From DASXUX01 sp036504595 (GTDB lineage Bacteria; Planctomycetota; SZUA-567; H5-PLA8), in NCBI GenBank assembly GCA_036504595.1, contig DASXUX010000015.1, positions 1 through 64,000 on the forward strand: a DNA stretch of 64,000 nt. The letters are read 5' to 3'. This document shows, in pieces, positions 24,526 through 31,712 of this stretch (its first letter is position 1; every line of letters begins with the position of its first letter). The notes beneath the pieces are model-generated. The model had not been told where the DNA came from and ran no database searches. It saw only the letters and a list, made by a program, of their open reading frames with translations. Made by a program: the position numbers and the translations under genes.

Positions 24526-27093
24526 ATGCCCTCCGAAGCCCAAGCCCGCATCACCATCAACAAGCTTCTGGAAGAGGCGGGCTGGCGCTTCCTGCCCGAC
24601 GCGCAAGGCCATCGAGAGAACATCGTCTGCGAGCATCGTGTGATAGGGCGCAGAATCGCGCCAACCTTCGATCTTGGCAATGACTTCAACCACGCGCCCA
24701 ATGGCTTCGTGGATTACCTGCTGCTGAATACCGACCAACGACCTGTGGCGGTGCTCGAAGCCAAACGCGAGAGCATTGACCCGCTCACTGCCAAGGAGCA
24801 GGCACGAAGCTACGCAGAGAGCCTCGGCGTCAGCCACATTTTTCTCAGTAACGGGCTGGTGCATTACTACTGGAATCTGCGCCAGGGCAATCCGGTGAAA
24901 GTGTCGCGCTTCCTGCCGCTGGAACAACTCGGCAAGGCGGCGGAGTGGCGGCCTAATGCCGCCCGACTTGCTGCCGTGACAGTGGATGAAAATTACATCG
25001 CCGTTTCGCAGGATGCCGCATGGCTCTCCTATTCATCCGCCGACCGCGCGACGGTAATGGTGAACAAGAAAATCCGCCTCCTGCGTGACTACCAGATTGA
25101 CGGAATCCGCGCGTTGCAGAGTGCCGCTTCGCCCTCCTTGCATCGGTTTCTTTTCGAGATGGCCACCGGCACGGGAAAAACGCTCCTGAGCGCGGCCATC
25201 GCCAAGCTGTATCTCCGCACTGAGAACGCCACGCGCATTCTCTTTCTCGTGGATCGGCTGGAGCTGGAGAATCAGGCGTGGAAGAATTTCAACGCCTACC
25301 TCGCCCAAGACGGCATCAGCACCGTCATCTACAAGCAGAAGCGGCGAGATTGGATGCAGGCGCAGGTGGTGGTGACGACGATTCAAAGCCTCGCCGCCCG
25401 CAATCGCTTCCTGCATGAGTTTGCCCCGACGGATTTTCAGCTCATCATCAGCGACGAAGCACATCGCACCATCAGCGGAAACAACCGGGCCATCTTCGAA
25501 TATTTCGTCGGTGCAAAACTCGGCCTTACGGCCACACCGCGCGATTATCTGAAAGGCGTAGAGGACAGCGACCGGCAGAATGACCCGCGCGAATACGAGC
25601 GGCGGCTCTTGCTCGACACCTACCGTACGTTCGGGAGCGAAGACGGCAAGCCGACCTTCCGATACACGCTGCTCAACGCTGTCCAGCATGTCCCTCCTTA
25701 CCTCTGCAACCCTGTCACGCTCGATGCGCGAACGGACATCACCACGCAGATGCTTTCGGACGACGGCTATGCGGTAACGCTGCCACCCGATGAAGATGGA
25801 CAGGAGACCGAAGTCGCCTTCAGAAAGCGCGATTACGAGCGGAAGTTTTTCTCGGATGAAACCAACCTGAGCTTCATCCGTTGCTTCCTCGACAACGCCA
25901 AGTGCGACCCCATCACGGGGGAGCCCGGCAAGACCATCATGTTCGCCGTCAGCCGCAAGCACGCGACCAAGCTGGTGACGTTGCTTAACGAGGAGGCAAC
26001 CCGCCGTTGGCCACAGGAGTATGCGGCGGGCTCGACCTTTGCCGTGCAGGTCACGTCGGAAATCACCGGCGCGCAACAGATGACGATTGACTTCGCCAAC
26101 AACAACCTCAACGGCAAATCCAAGTGGCGAGCAGAAGAATTCCGCGATTACGACACCAGCCGCACGCGCGTCTGCGTCACGGTGGGAATGATGACCACGG
26201 GTTACGACTGCGAAGACCTCCTGAACGTAGCGTTGACGCGCCCGATTTTCTCACCCACAGACTTCATTCAAATCAAAGGACGAGGCACACGTCTGTTCAC
26301 CTTCAAACACGGCGAGGGCGCGGGCCAGCGTACCGCGAAGAAGGACAGCTTTGCACTCTTCGACTTTTTCGCGAACTGCGAATACTTCGAGGAGGATTTC
26401 GACTACGACAAGAAGCTTACCCCGCCCAAAGGGCCGCCCGGTGGCCCGCCCGAAGAAGGCGAAGGCGGGGGTGGTGGTGGCATTCGCATTGAGAATTTCA
26501 CCAACACCTCGGCTGACCCAATGGCCAGTGTCGTCCGCGATGAGATTGGCGTCTTCGGAATGCGAATTGACCGTGAAATGTACCGGGAGCGCTTTGTGCA
26601 GCAGGCCAGTGAAGCCGTCGCCAACGACCCTGCTCTACGCCAAGCATTCGACGATGAAAACTGGCCAGCGATGGAAGAACGAGTCCGCCAACTGCTCTTT
26701 GAGAAGCCGAAGGAGTTCTGGAATCTACCGAAGCTTCAGGACATCTACAAAACGGACCGAATGCCGAGCTTGCGCGAAATCCTCGCCCGCGTATTCAATT
26801 TGATTCAGGAAATTCCAACGCGCAGTCAGCTTGCAGACGAAGCATTTGAGAAATTCGTTGCCACGCAGCCGACCAACGCGGTTCATAGCCGCGAGCTAAA
26901 GGTCGTGTTCGTCGCGTTCTTACTCGACGAGGGAAGCCGATTACTCTTGCAGGAGGGGAAGTTTGCCGACCTCCGCGCGCGCGATGCCAGTCTCTACGGT
27001 GCTTTGTCCGAGCTGTCGGTAGAAGAACGACAAGCGCTCCTTAGTTACCTTCAGTCCGACGTGCCGTTGCGCGACTTTGAGCAAGTGGCGTGA
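24526..27093 (+). CDS. Type I restriction endonuclease HsdR-like translocase/nuclease
   Basis: The 855-residue protein starts 5 bp after hsdMS. Its N-terminal PD-(D/E)xK nuclease has D63 in FVDYLLL and the E-x-K of VLEAKRE (78-80). The SF2 motor follows with Walker A GTGKT (215-219), DEAH (310-313), a TGYDCEDLLNVA segment and the late motif IQIKGRGTRLF. A Pro/Gly-rich hinge (PPKGPPGGPPEEGEGGGGGG) precedes a C-terminal helical domain that should dock to the methylase core. It cleaves unmodified DNA after ATP-driven translocation. All key residues look intact, so the system is probably active. Confidence 0.93.
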   Translation: MPSEAQARITINKLLEEAGWRFLPDAQGHRENIVCEHRVIGRRIAPTFDLGNDFNHAPNGFVDYLLLNTDQRPVAVLEAKRESIDPLTAKEQARSYAESLGVSHIFLSNGLVHYYWNLRQGNPVKVSRFLPLEQLGKAAEWRPNAARLAAVTVDENYIAVSQDAAWLSYSSADRATVMVNKKIRLLRDYQIDGIRALQSAASPSLHRFLFEMATGTGKTLLSAAIAKLYLRTENATRILFLVDRLELENQAWKNFNAYLAQDGISTVIYKQKRRDWMQAQVVVTTIQSLAARNRFLHEFAPTDFQLIISDEAHRTISGNNRAIFEYFVGAKLGLTATPRDYLKGVEDSDRQNDPREYERRLLLDTYRTFGSEDGKPTFRYTLLNAVQHVPPYLCNPVTLDARTDITTQMLSDDGYAVTLPPDEDGQETEVAFRKRDYERKFFSDETNLSFIRCFLDNAKCDPITGEPGKTIMFAVSRKHATKLVTLLNEEATRRWPQEYAAGSTFAVQVTSEITGAQQMTIDFANNNLNGKSKWRAEEFRDYDTSRTRVCVTVGMMTTGYDCEDLLNVALTRPIFSPTDFIQIKGRGTRLFTFKHGEGAGQRTAKKDSFALFDFFANCEYFEEDFDYDKKLTPPKGPPGGPPEEGEGGGGGGIRIENFTNTSADPMASVVRDEIGVFGMRIDREMYRERFVQQASEAVANDPALRQAFDDENWPAMEERVRQLLFEKPKEFWNLPKLQDIYKTDRMPSLREILARVFNLIQEIPTRSQLADEAFEKFVATQPTNAVHSRELKVVFVAFLLDEGSRLLLQEGKFADLRARDASLYGALSELSVEERQALLSYLQSDVPLRDFEQVA

Positions 27094-27180
27094 ACATGGC
27101 GAGAACTGGAACGAGCACGCGAAGCACTCGGAGACTTACGCCGGCAGAGGGCAAGAATAGCGATCTGCGACCAGACTCTT

Positions 27181-27516
27181 TTACGTCCGAGGCACTCGAT
27201 AGATGCCGCAAAGCACGTTACCAGCCTCGACCTGTTCCTCGCCGATCACCAACTTCAACCCGCCGGTGTCCAAATAGCCGATAATCACACCAGGAACCTT
27301 TGCGGCTGCCTCAGCAACCACACTCGGAGCGCTATAATAAACGCCAGTGCCAGCCCCACCGCGACCACGCTCGTCCTTTAGCCTCTGGCGGATCGCCGGA
27401 GGCAGACGCTCCAGAATTTGATATGCCGTTACGAATGATGGCTCAATCCCTTTCCCGCGAGCAGATTGCGCGAGCACTTGCTGCACCTCGTTGACAATAT
27501 CCATGGGCATTAACAC
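27181..27516 (-). CDS. Hypothetical small protein
   Basis: The 111-residue product has a helical N-terminal half (VTAYQILERLPPAIRQRLKDE) and a beta-rich C-terminal half (GVIIGYLDTGGLKLVIGEEQV). The GTG start at 27516 lies five bases after GGAGG. It follows the 70-residue gene at 27535-27747 by 18 bp on the same strand. The family is not recognised. Confidence 0.6.
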   Translation of the reverse strand: MLMPMDIVNEVQQVLAQSARGKGIEPSFVTAYQILERLPPAIRQRLKDERGRGGAGTGVYYSAPSVVAEAAAKVPGVIIGYLDTGGLKLVIGEEQVEAGNVLCGIYRVPRT

Positions 27517-27534
27517 GGTTGCCTCCTCTCTCTT

Positions 27535-27747
27535 CTATGGTGCTGGTTTCGCTCTAGCGGCTTTGCACCGCCTGTCTAGTTCCGCTCGAATATCTCTGTC
27601 GTCGAGAATCTGTCTGGCCTCCAACTTCCCTTGTTCTCGGAAATGGCGCTCGATAGCCAACCAGCCGGAATAGAGGCCGCTGTCGGCGTATTCGTACATG
27701 TGTCGCCGAACGTATTCCTCGCGATCAGCCTTCCGTGTGCGCGCCAT
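27535..27747 (-). CDS. Hypothetical small basic protein
   Basis: The 70-residue, strongly charged product (MARTRKADREEYVRRHMYEY, later IERHFREQGKLEARQIL) is probably all-helical. It is the first gene of a two-gene minus-strand unit with the gene at 27181-27516. I chose the start at MARTRK over an upstream methionine because protein-like composition begins there. No family is recognised; a regulator or antitoxin-like role would be a guess. Confidence 0.5.
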   Translation of the reverse strand: MARTRKADREEYVRRHMYEYADSGLYSGWLAIERHFREQGKLEARQILDDRDIRAELDRRCKAARAKPAP

Positions 27748-27843
27748 TGAGGCATTCCTCTGGTGTGCGTACATGATAAGTCAGATTGTGACACTGCGTC
27801 AAGCCTGATCCAATCGTCCTGGCCCCTACGGAGGATAGGACAA

Positions 27844-28128
27844 ATGCACATCACCCACGGCGTGCGCCAGCACTGTGAAGAATACAAAGCCTACTGGATC
27901 TTAAACCTTATCTGGAGCTACCAGCCGCAGTGCGCCAAGGACCGGATGCTGCGGGAAATCCAGTTCTGGAGGCTCACGGTGCGGCCAGACAAGACCGCGA
28001 CCATCAGGTGTGACCGCGACACTGGCAACACAGCCATCACGCAGGAAATTGAGTTTACAGACCACCCGGCAGGAGACTTTCGCTTCTGGGTCGAGAATGC
28101 GGTGGTGATGCTGCCAGAAGAAAGGTGA
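27844..28128 (+). CDS. DUF6876 family protein
   Basis: The 94-residue product matches the DUF6876 pattern: an N-terminal G-x-x-x-x-x-EEYKAYWILNLIWSYQP, central FWRLTV, and the closing QEIEFTDHPAGDFRFWVENAVVMLPEE. The family is common on plasmids, phages and genomic islands; its function is not known to me. The start is at MHITHG, where family homology begins. It is divergent from the small gene at 27747, so the 96 bp between them should hold both promoters. Confidence 0.8.
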   Translation: MHITHGVRQHCEEYKAYWILNLIWSYQPQCAKDRMLREIQFWRLTVRPDKTATIRCDRDTGNTAITQEIEFTDHPAGDFRFWVENAVVMLPEER

Positions 28129-28158
28129 GGCATGTAAGCCGATTACGCAGGAGCTCAA

Positions 28159-28695
28159 TCAAAGGGTCTTCTTTTTGATGTCTTCTGCTCGCTTCAGGAG
28201 TTCGGAGACATAGCCCAGTGTCTCGTTCAACTCAGGTTGATAAGCACTGGGATGTGCACATTCATTTCGCTTTGAGAGCAAACCGTGCAGCGCCTTCATC
28301 GCAGGTTTCGAAAACAACCCCAAGGCCCTGGCTGCCTCAATGAGTTGGTACTCGTTAACGTTCTCTCGAAGATCCTCGACAGTTGTGTATTTCGACCACG
28401 CCGGATTTCTAGCATGCAGCTTGACAAAACTATCCGATGCAAGCTTCTCTTCGAGTAAATCAGCAAACCCAGCCCAAGCCATAACATGCGCCGCTCGAAA
28501 GATGCCATACTCAACGCACTCTAGTGCCTGTTGGAAGAGATCGTGCTGCTGAAGCGAAAGGCTCGTGAGCTTCTGTCGTGTGAGATCCACATTTATGACA
28601 CGAGACCTGGCTCCTTCGTGGTGCGAGAGAATCTTGTGTGCAGCCTGCTCAAAGGTTGCGGCCTTTGCAGCGAACCTGCGGCACAGCTCGATCAT
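28159..28695 (-). CDS. HEPN-like protein coupled to DUF5343
   Basis: The 178-residue, mostly helical protein carries KRNECAHPSAY, in which R143 and H148 form the R-x4-H motif of HEPN-superfamily ribonucleases. HEPN domains with this motif act as RNA-cutting toxins or defence effectors. A preceding segment (FRAAHVMAWAGFADLLEEKL) fits the amphipathic HEPN helices. The ATG at 28695 shares one base with the TAA of the DUF5343 gene, indicating translational coupling in that order. HEPN assignment is from the motif and helical pattern only. Confidence 0.7.
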   Translation of the reverse strand: MIELCRRFAAKAATFEQAAHKILSHHEGARSRVINVDLTRQKLTSLSLQQHDLFQQALECVEYGIFRAAHVMAWAGFADLLEEKLASDSFVKLHARNPAWSKYTTVEDLRENVNEYQLIEAARALGLFSKPAMKALHGLLSKRNECAHPSAYQPELNETLGYVSELLKRAEDIKKKTL

Positions 28696-29333
28696 TAAGC
28701 CGGGTCTCCCGAAAGCAGGTGCTTCTTCATCGCGGCGAAGAACTTGTCATACGTTGCCTCGTCGGCCTTTTCGGGCAGCGCAAGTTGAATGTTAATGTTG
28801 ATTGTGATCGCACCATTAGCGGATGCGCTGACTCTTAGCGGCTTGCCACCTTCCGTTAACACCGCTGGCTGGACAGGTGTCTCGGCGACAGCAACTGCGC
28901 CACTTTCTGTCGCGCCATTGGCCTGTGTTAAATCAGCAGAGGCGCACAGAGCCCTGAAGGTAAAAACTGTGTTATCAATTGCTCGATCTCCAGCGTCAGA
29001 GTGTGTCTTGAAGAAGCTCGCAAGTTCGGAATTGGAGCGGTTGTTTGCATCTGGATAGGTGTTAAATAGATCAGCATACGCTTCTTTTACTTTCGCTGCG
29101 AGCACGCCCTTATCGCCCGCTCGAAAGCCACGCCACGCGTCCGTAGGAGTCCCATCTGTTTCTATCAGGCCCATCGCCTTGAATACTGGCAAAATCGTTC
29201 TATCGTTCGAGGCGCTTAGCCCCAGACCAGTCAACCACTGTGCGTCTACTTTGCGCGGAACACCCAGTGTTCCAAGTCGCCCAAGTAAGTTCCCTAGCTT
29301 GCCAGCTACATTTGTGTATCGATAGGTCGCCAT
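28695..29333 (-). CDS. DUF5343 family protein
   Basis: The 212-residue product has the DUF5343 signature: SNDRTILPVFKAMGLIETDGTPTDAWRGFR (quoted in part), then EAYADLFNTYPDANNRSN and FFKTHSDAGDRAIDNTVFTFRALC. The fold is wHTH-like helical, suggesting DNA or protein binding. Residues 135-170 are a variable Ala/Val-rich linker, and the C-terminus (ITININIQLALPEKADEATY) is a separate small unit. Start at MATYRYTN. It precedes and is coupled to the HEPN-like gene. Regulator or neutraliser of that partner is a reasonable inference. Confidence 0.8.
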   Translation of the reverse strand: MATYRYTNVAGKLGNLLGRLGTLGVPRKVDAQWLTGLGLSASNDRTILPVFKAMGLIETDGTPTDAWRGFRAGDKGVLAAKVKEAYADLFNTYPDANNRSNSELASFFKTHSDAGDRAIDNTVFTFRALCASADLTQANGATESGAVAVAETPVQPAVLTEGGKPLRVSASANGAITININIQLALPEKADEATYDKFFAAMKKHLLSGDPA

Positions 29334-29819
29334 GTGCTTTCTCCTGAAGGTCAGAACTTTCCAGCAATATGAACCATACAATCAGTTCAAGGCTGAAGCA
29401 AATTAAAAGGATTGGCGAAATTTGACCTATTTGCCCGAATTATAACACCCGCGAGCGGATATTGTCTCGGGGTTTTTGCTCCAGGAGCCGCACCAATCAC
29501 AGGGGCGGGACGTTACCATCTTCGCAGCCCTTCGGCTCCTGAATGCAGCCATAGAGCGAGTATCGGCCGGCACAGTTCCGCACTTCATAAGTTCTTGATG
29601 AAATGTAGCAGCCTGAAACGTAAATTGTATCGCCCTGCAACATACATTGTAGAAGCCCGCAACAATAACGCACAAATGTCCTTAGTAATACAACCCGTTG
29701 TATTGTGACCTCCCTATTAAACCCCAAGAGCCTGTGGTGTCCTACGATACAAGCTGGCACGTCGCTTGAAAACCTTCTTCCGTACCGATCACGGGGATCG
29801 GCCAAGAGGGAGACGAGAG
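29334..29819. other. Divergent intergenic region
   Basis: 486 bp between DUF5343 (minus) and a small plus-strand gene. It has no credible gene. It is AT-richer than its flanks and holds a perfect dyad at 29687-29704, with nearby partial words such as CATTGTAG and ATTGTATC. Promoters for both directions are expected here. Confidence 0.5.
29687..29704. promoter_or_regulatory. Candidate operator (18-bp dyad)
   Basis: AATACAACCCGTTGTATT is a perfect 8-bp inverted repeat around CC, typical in size for a dimeric wHTH or HTH repressor. It lies about 115 bp before the next gene and 354 bp from the DUF5343 start. Confidence 0.5.
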
Positions 29820-30113
29820 ATGACGAAGGACCGCAAAGACCTGACCGTGAAATTGGTGGACCAGGAAATCGCCCTGAACATCGGCACAGCGATGGACGGC
29901 AAACTCGCGGAAGATGCCAAGACGCTGGTGGACCGCGCCATCAAGACCGCGCGCAAACTCCACCCCTGGCACAGCGACATCCTCCTCGACATTGACTGGA
30001 CTGAGCAGGAAATCACCAAGGACACCACCAGAAACGGCAGACGGATGATTCGGATTGACTACCAAGACCGGCCCACGATGCCACTCTTCGTGACCATCAC
30101 GGAAAACAAGTGA
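29820..30113 (+). CDS. Hypothetical small protein
   Basis: The 97-residue charged product starts at MTKDRKDLTVKL after AGGGAGACGAG. Helical N-terminus; beta-rich end (MIRIDYQDRPTMPLFVTITENK). The family is not recognised. It is followed 79 bp later by another small unknown gene and then the serine recombinase, all on plus, so they may form one transcription unit. Confidence 0.55.
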   Translation: MTKDRKDLTVKLVDQEIALNIGTAMDGKLAEDAKTLVDRAIKTARKLHPWHSDILLDIDWTEQEITKDTTRNGRRMIRIDYQDRPTMPLFVTITENK

Positions 30114-30192
30114 AGGCCGCGCCGGGGACGGCTCCGATTGGCGGAGTCTCCCCAACCCGATATTTCACACGCAGGACAGAGGAGACAGTAAG

Positions 30193-30594
30193 ATGAAGAA
30201 CAGCCGCCAGAACGCCAAGGCCAGCAAGAGCGCAGCGAAGCGCGCGAAAGTCGTCGCCACACCCAAAGTCAGCCTCGACCAGATCGCTAAGAAGGCCGAA
30301 TCCAAGGAAAAGGCCACCGAACCCAAGAACCACCCGGCCCGCTCCGGAGACCTAATCACCATCAACGAAGCGGTGGGCGTCCACTTCCGCGCTGAAGCCA
30401 AGGGCGCTCCTACGGCTGGCGACATCATTTGTGTCAAGATTGGCGACAACGAAATCCCCCTCATTTGCTCCTTCACGACGCCGCTCAAAGAAGGCTCGAT
30501 TCTGGTGCAGGCGTTCGTTACCGCCGGAAGCGGCGACTACAAAGTTTTGGGCGCTGCAAAGGGGCAGAAGGCGCAGGTTCTCTGGGCCGACTGA
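30193..30594 (+). CDS. Hypothetical protein with basic N-terminus
   Basis: The 133-residue product has about 55 Lys/Ala-rich residues (SRQNAKASKSAAKRAKVVA) followed by a compact beta-rich domain (GDIICVKIGDNEIPLICSF and later QAFVTAGSGDYKVLGAAKG). The basic tail suggests nucleic-acid contact. It starts after GGAGACAGTAAG. Not recognised. Confidence 0.6.
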   Translation: MKNSRQNAKASKSAAKRAKVVATPKVSLDQIAKKAESKEKATEPKNHPARSGDLITINEAVGVHFRAEAKGAPTAGDIICVKIGDNEIPLICSFTTPLKEGSILVQAFVTAGSGDYKVLGAAKGQKAQVLWAD

Positions 30595-30678
30595 ACACGC
30601 ATTTGTCCCGGTGCGAAGAATCGCGCCGGAATAGCTGATTTAGGAAGACCAGGAGCCAACAGATTAGGAGACGGAAAC

Positions 30679-31374
30679 ATGCAGACCAATCAAGCCATAG
30701 CCTACCTGAGAGTCAGCACAGAGGAGCAAGCCGCTTCGGGCCTCAGCTTAGAAGCACAGGAACTCAAGATTCGTGCCTATTGCGTGGCCAATGACCTTCA
30801 GTTAGTCCGCGTGCTTTGCGATGCGGGTGTATCCGGCAAGAACATCACCGACCGGCCACAACTGCGAGCTGTCCTGGATATGCTGCGCGCCAAGCAGGCC
30901 GGTGTCCTGATCGTACTGAAGCTGGACCGGCTTTCGCGCTCGACGCGAGACGTGCTTGATCTGGCCGACCGCTGCCAGAAAGAAGGCTGGTGCTTGGCAT
31001 CATTGAGTGAGAAACTCGACACATCATCTGCTGCTGGCCGTCTAGTTCTTTCAGTCTTGGCTTCCATGGCACAATTTGAACGGGAACAGGGCGCGGAGAG
31101 AACGCGGTTGGCCCTTCAGCAGAAGCGGGTGCGCCGGGAACTGACCGGCGAAGTACCCTTTGGCTGGTTGCTCGGCAACGACGGCAAGGCCCTGGTGCCG
31201 GTCGAGGGCGAGCAAGCAACGCTGCGGAAGATAAAGGCGCTCCGGGAAAAGGGCCTCGCCTACGGGAAGATTGCCAAGTTGTTGAGCATCATTCGCACGC
31301 CGACGAAGCAAGGCCGCGCCGACTGGCATCCTCAAGTTATTTTCCGGCTCGTGAAATTCGGAATCGTGGCCTGA
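30679..31374 (+). CDS. Serine recombinase (resolvase/invertase family)
   Basis: The 231-residue product has a resolvase catalytic domain: nucleophile Ser in AIAYLRVSTEEQA (about residue 13), GVSGKNITDRPQL, VLKLDRLSRSTRDVLD with the conserved Arg pair, and MAQFEREQGAERTRLAL at the end of the catalytic core. About 75 residues follow with a recombinase-type DNA-binding segment (ALREKGLAYGKIAKLLS). It is shorter than large serine integrases. It may resolve multimers, invert a segment or move a sub-element. It is a second recombinase besides the tyrosine integrase. Confidence 0.9.
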   Translation: MQTNQAIAYLRVSTEEQAASGLSLEAQELKIRAYCVANDLQLVRVLCDAGVSGKNITDRPQLRAVLDMLRAKQAGVLIVLKLDRLSRSTRDVLDLADRCQKEGWCLASLSEKLDTSSAAGRLVLSVLASMAQFEREQGAERTRLALQQKRVRRELTGEVPFGWLLGNDGKALVPVEGEQATLRKIKALREKGLAYGKIAKLLSIIRTPTKQGRADWHPQVIFRLVKFGIVA

Positions 31375-31712
31375 CAAAAAGGGATCGAACCCATGTGCAA
31401 CCATGAGCGCCGCCGCACGCAGTTTGGATCATTATGGACTTCGCGGTCTTTACCGTAATCGCATACAGGCTGATTCGCCTCGTCGTCTGGTTCTTCAGCA
31501 AGCCCAAAGACATGAACCCGAAGTAGAACCCGGCGAACGCGGACATTCAGTCCTTATCAGGTAAAGCCTGACGATATGTCAACAACGTCAGAAACTGGAA
31601 ACACTAAGCCTGAAACAGCGAGTACGCCAGTCGGTTCACGCACCTAGTTCCTGAACGACAAAACAAACACTTTATAAACTACGCTAAGCGCCTGCATCTA
31701 ATCTAGTACAAT
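31375..31712. other. Intergenic stretch with one possible micro-ORF
   Basis: 338 bp between the recombinase and the metalloprotease-like gene, which converge. Apart from the 30-codon frame at 31434-31526, nothing is supported. The AT content rises toward 31700, consistent with the shared 3' region. Confidence 0.45.
31434..31526 (+). CDS. Possible 30-residue membrane peptide
   Basis: ATG GAC TTC GCG... encodes a peptide with one hydrophobic stretch (AVFTVIAYRLIRLVVWFF) and a basic tail (SKPKDMNPK). The hydrophobic core and positive C-terminus look like a small membrane or toxin-type peptide, but the ribosome site is weak and chance is a real alternative. Confidence 0.25.
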   Translation: MDFAVFTVIAYRLIRLVVWFFSKPKDMNPK

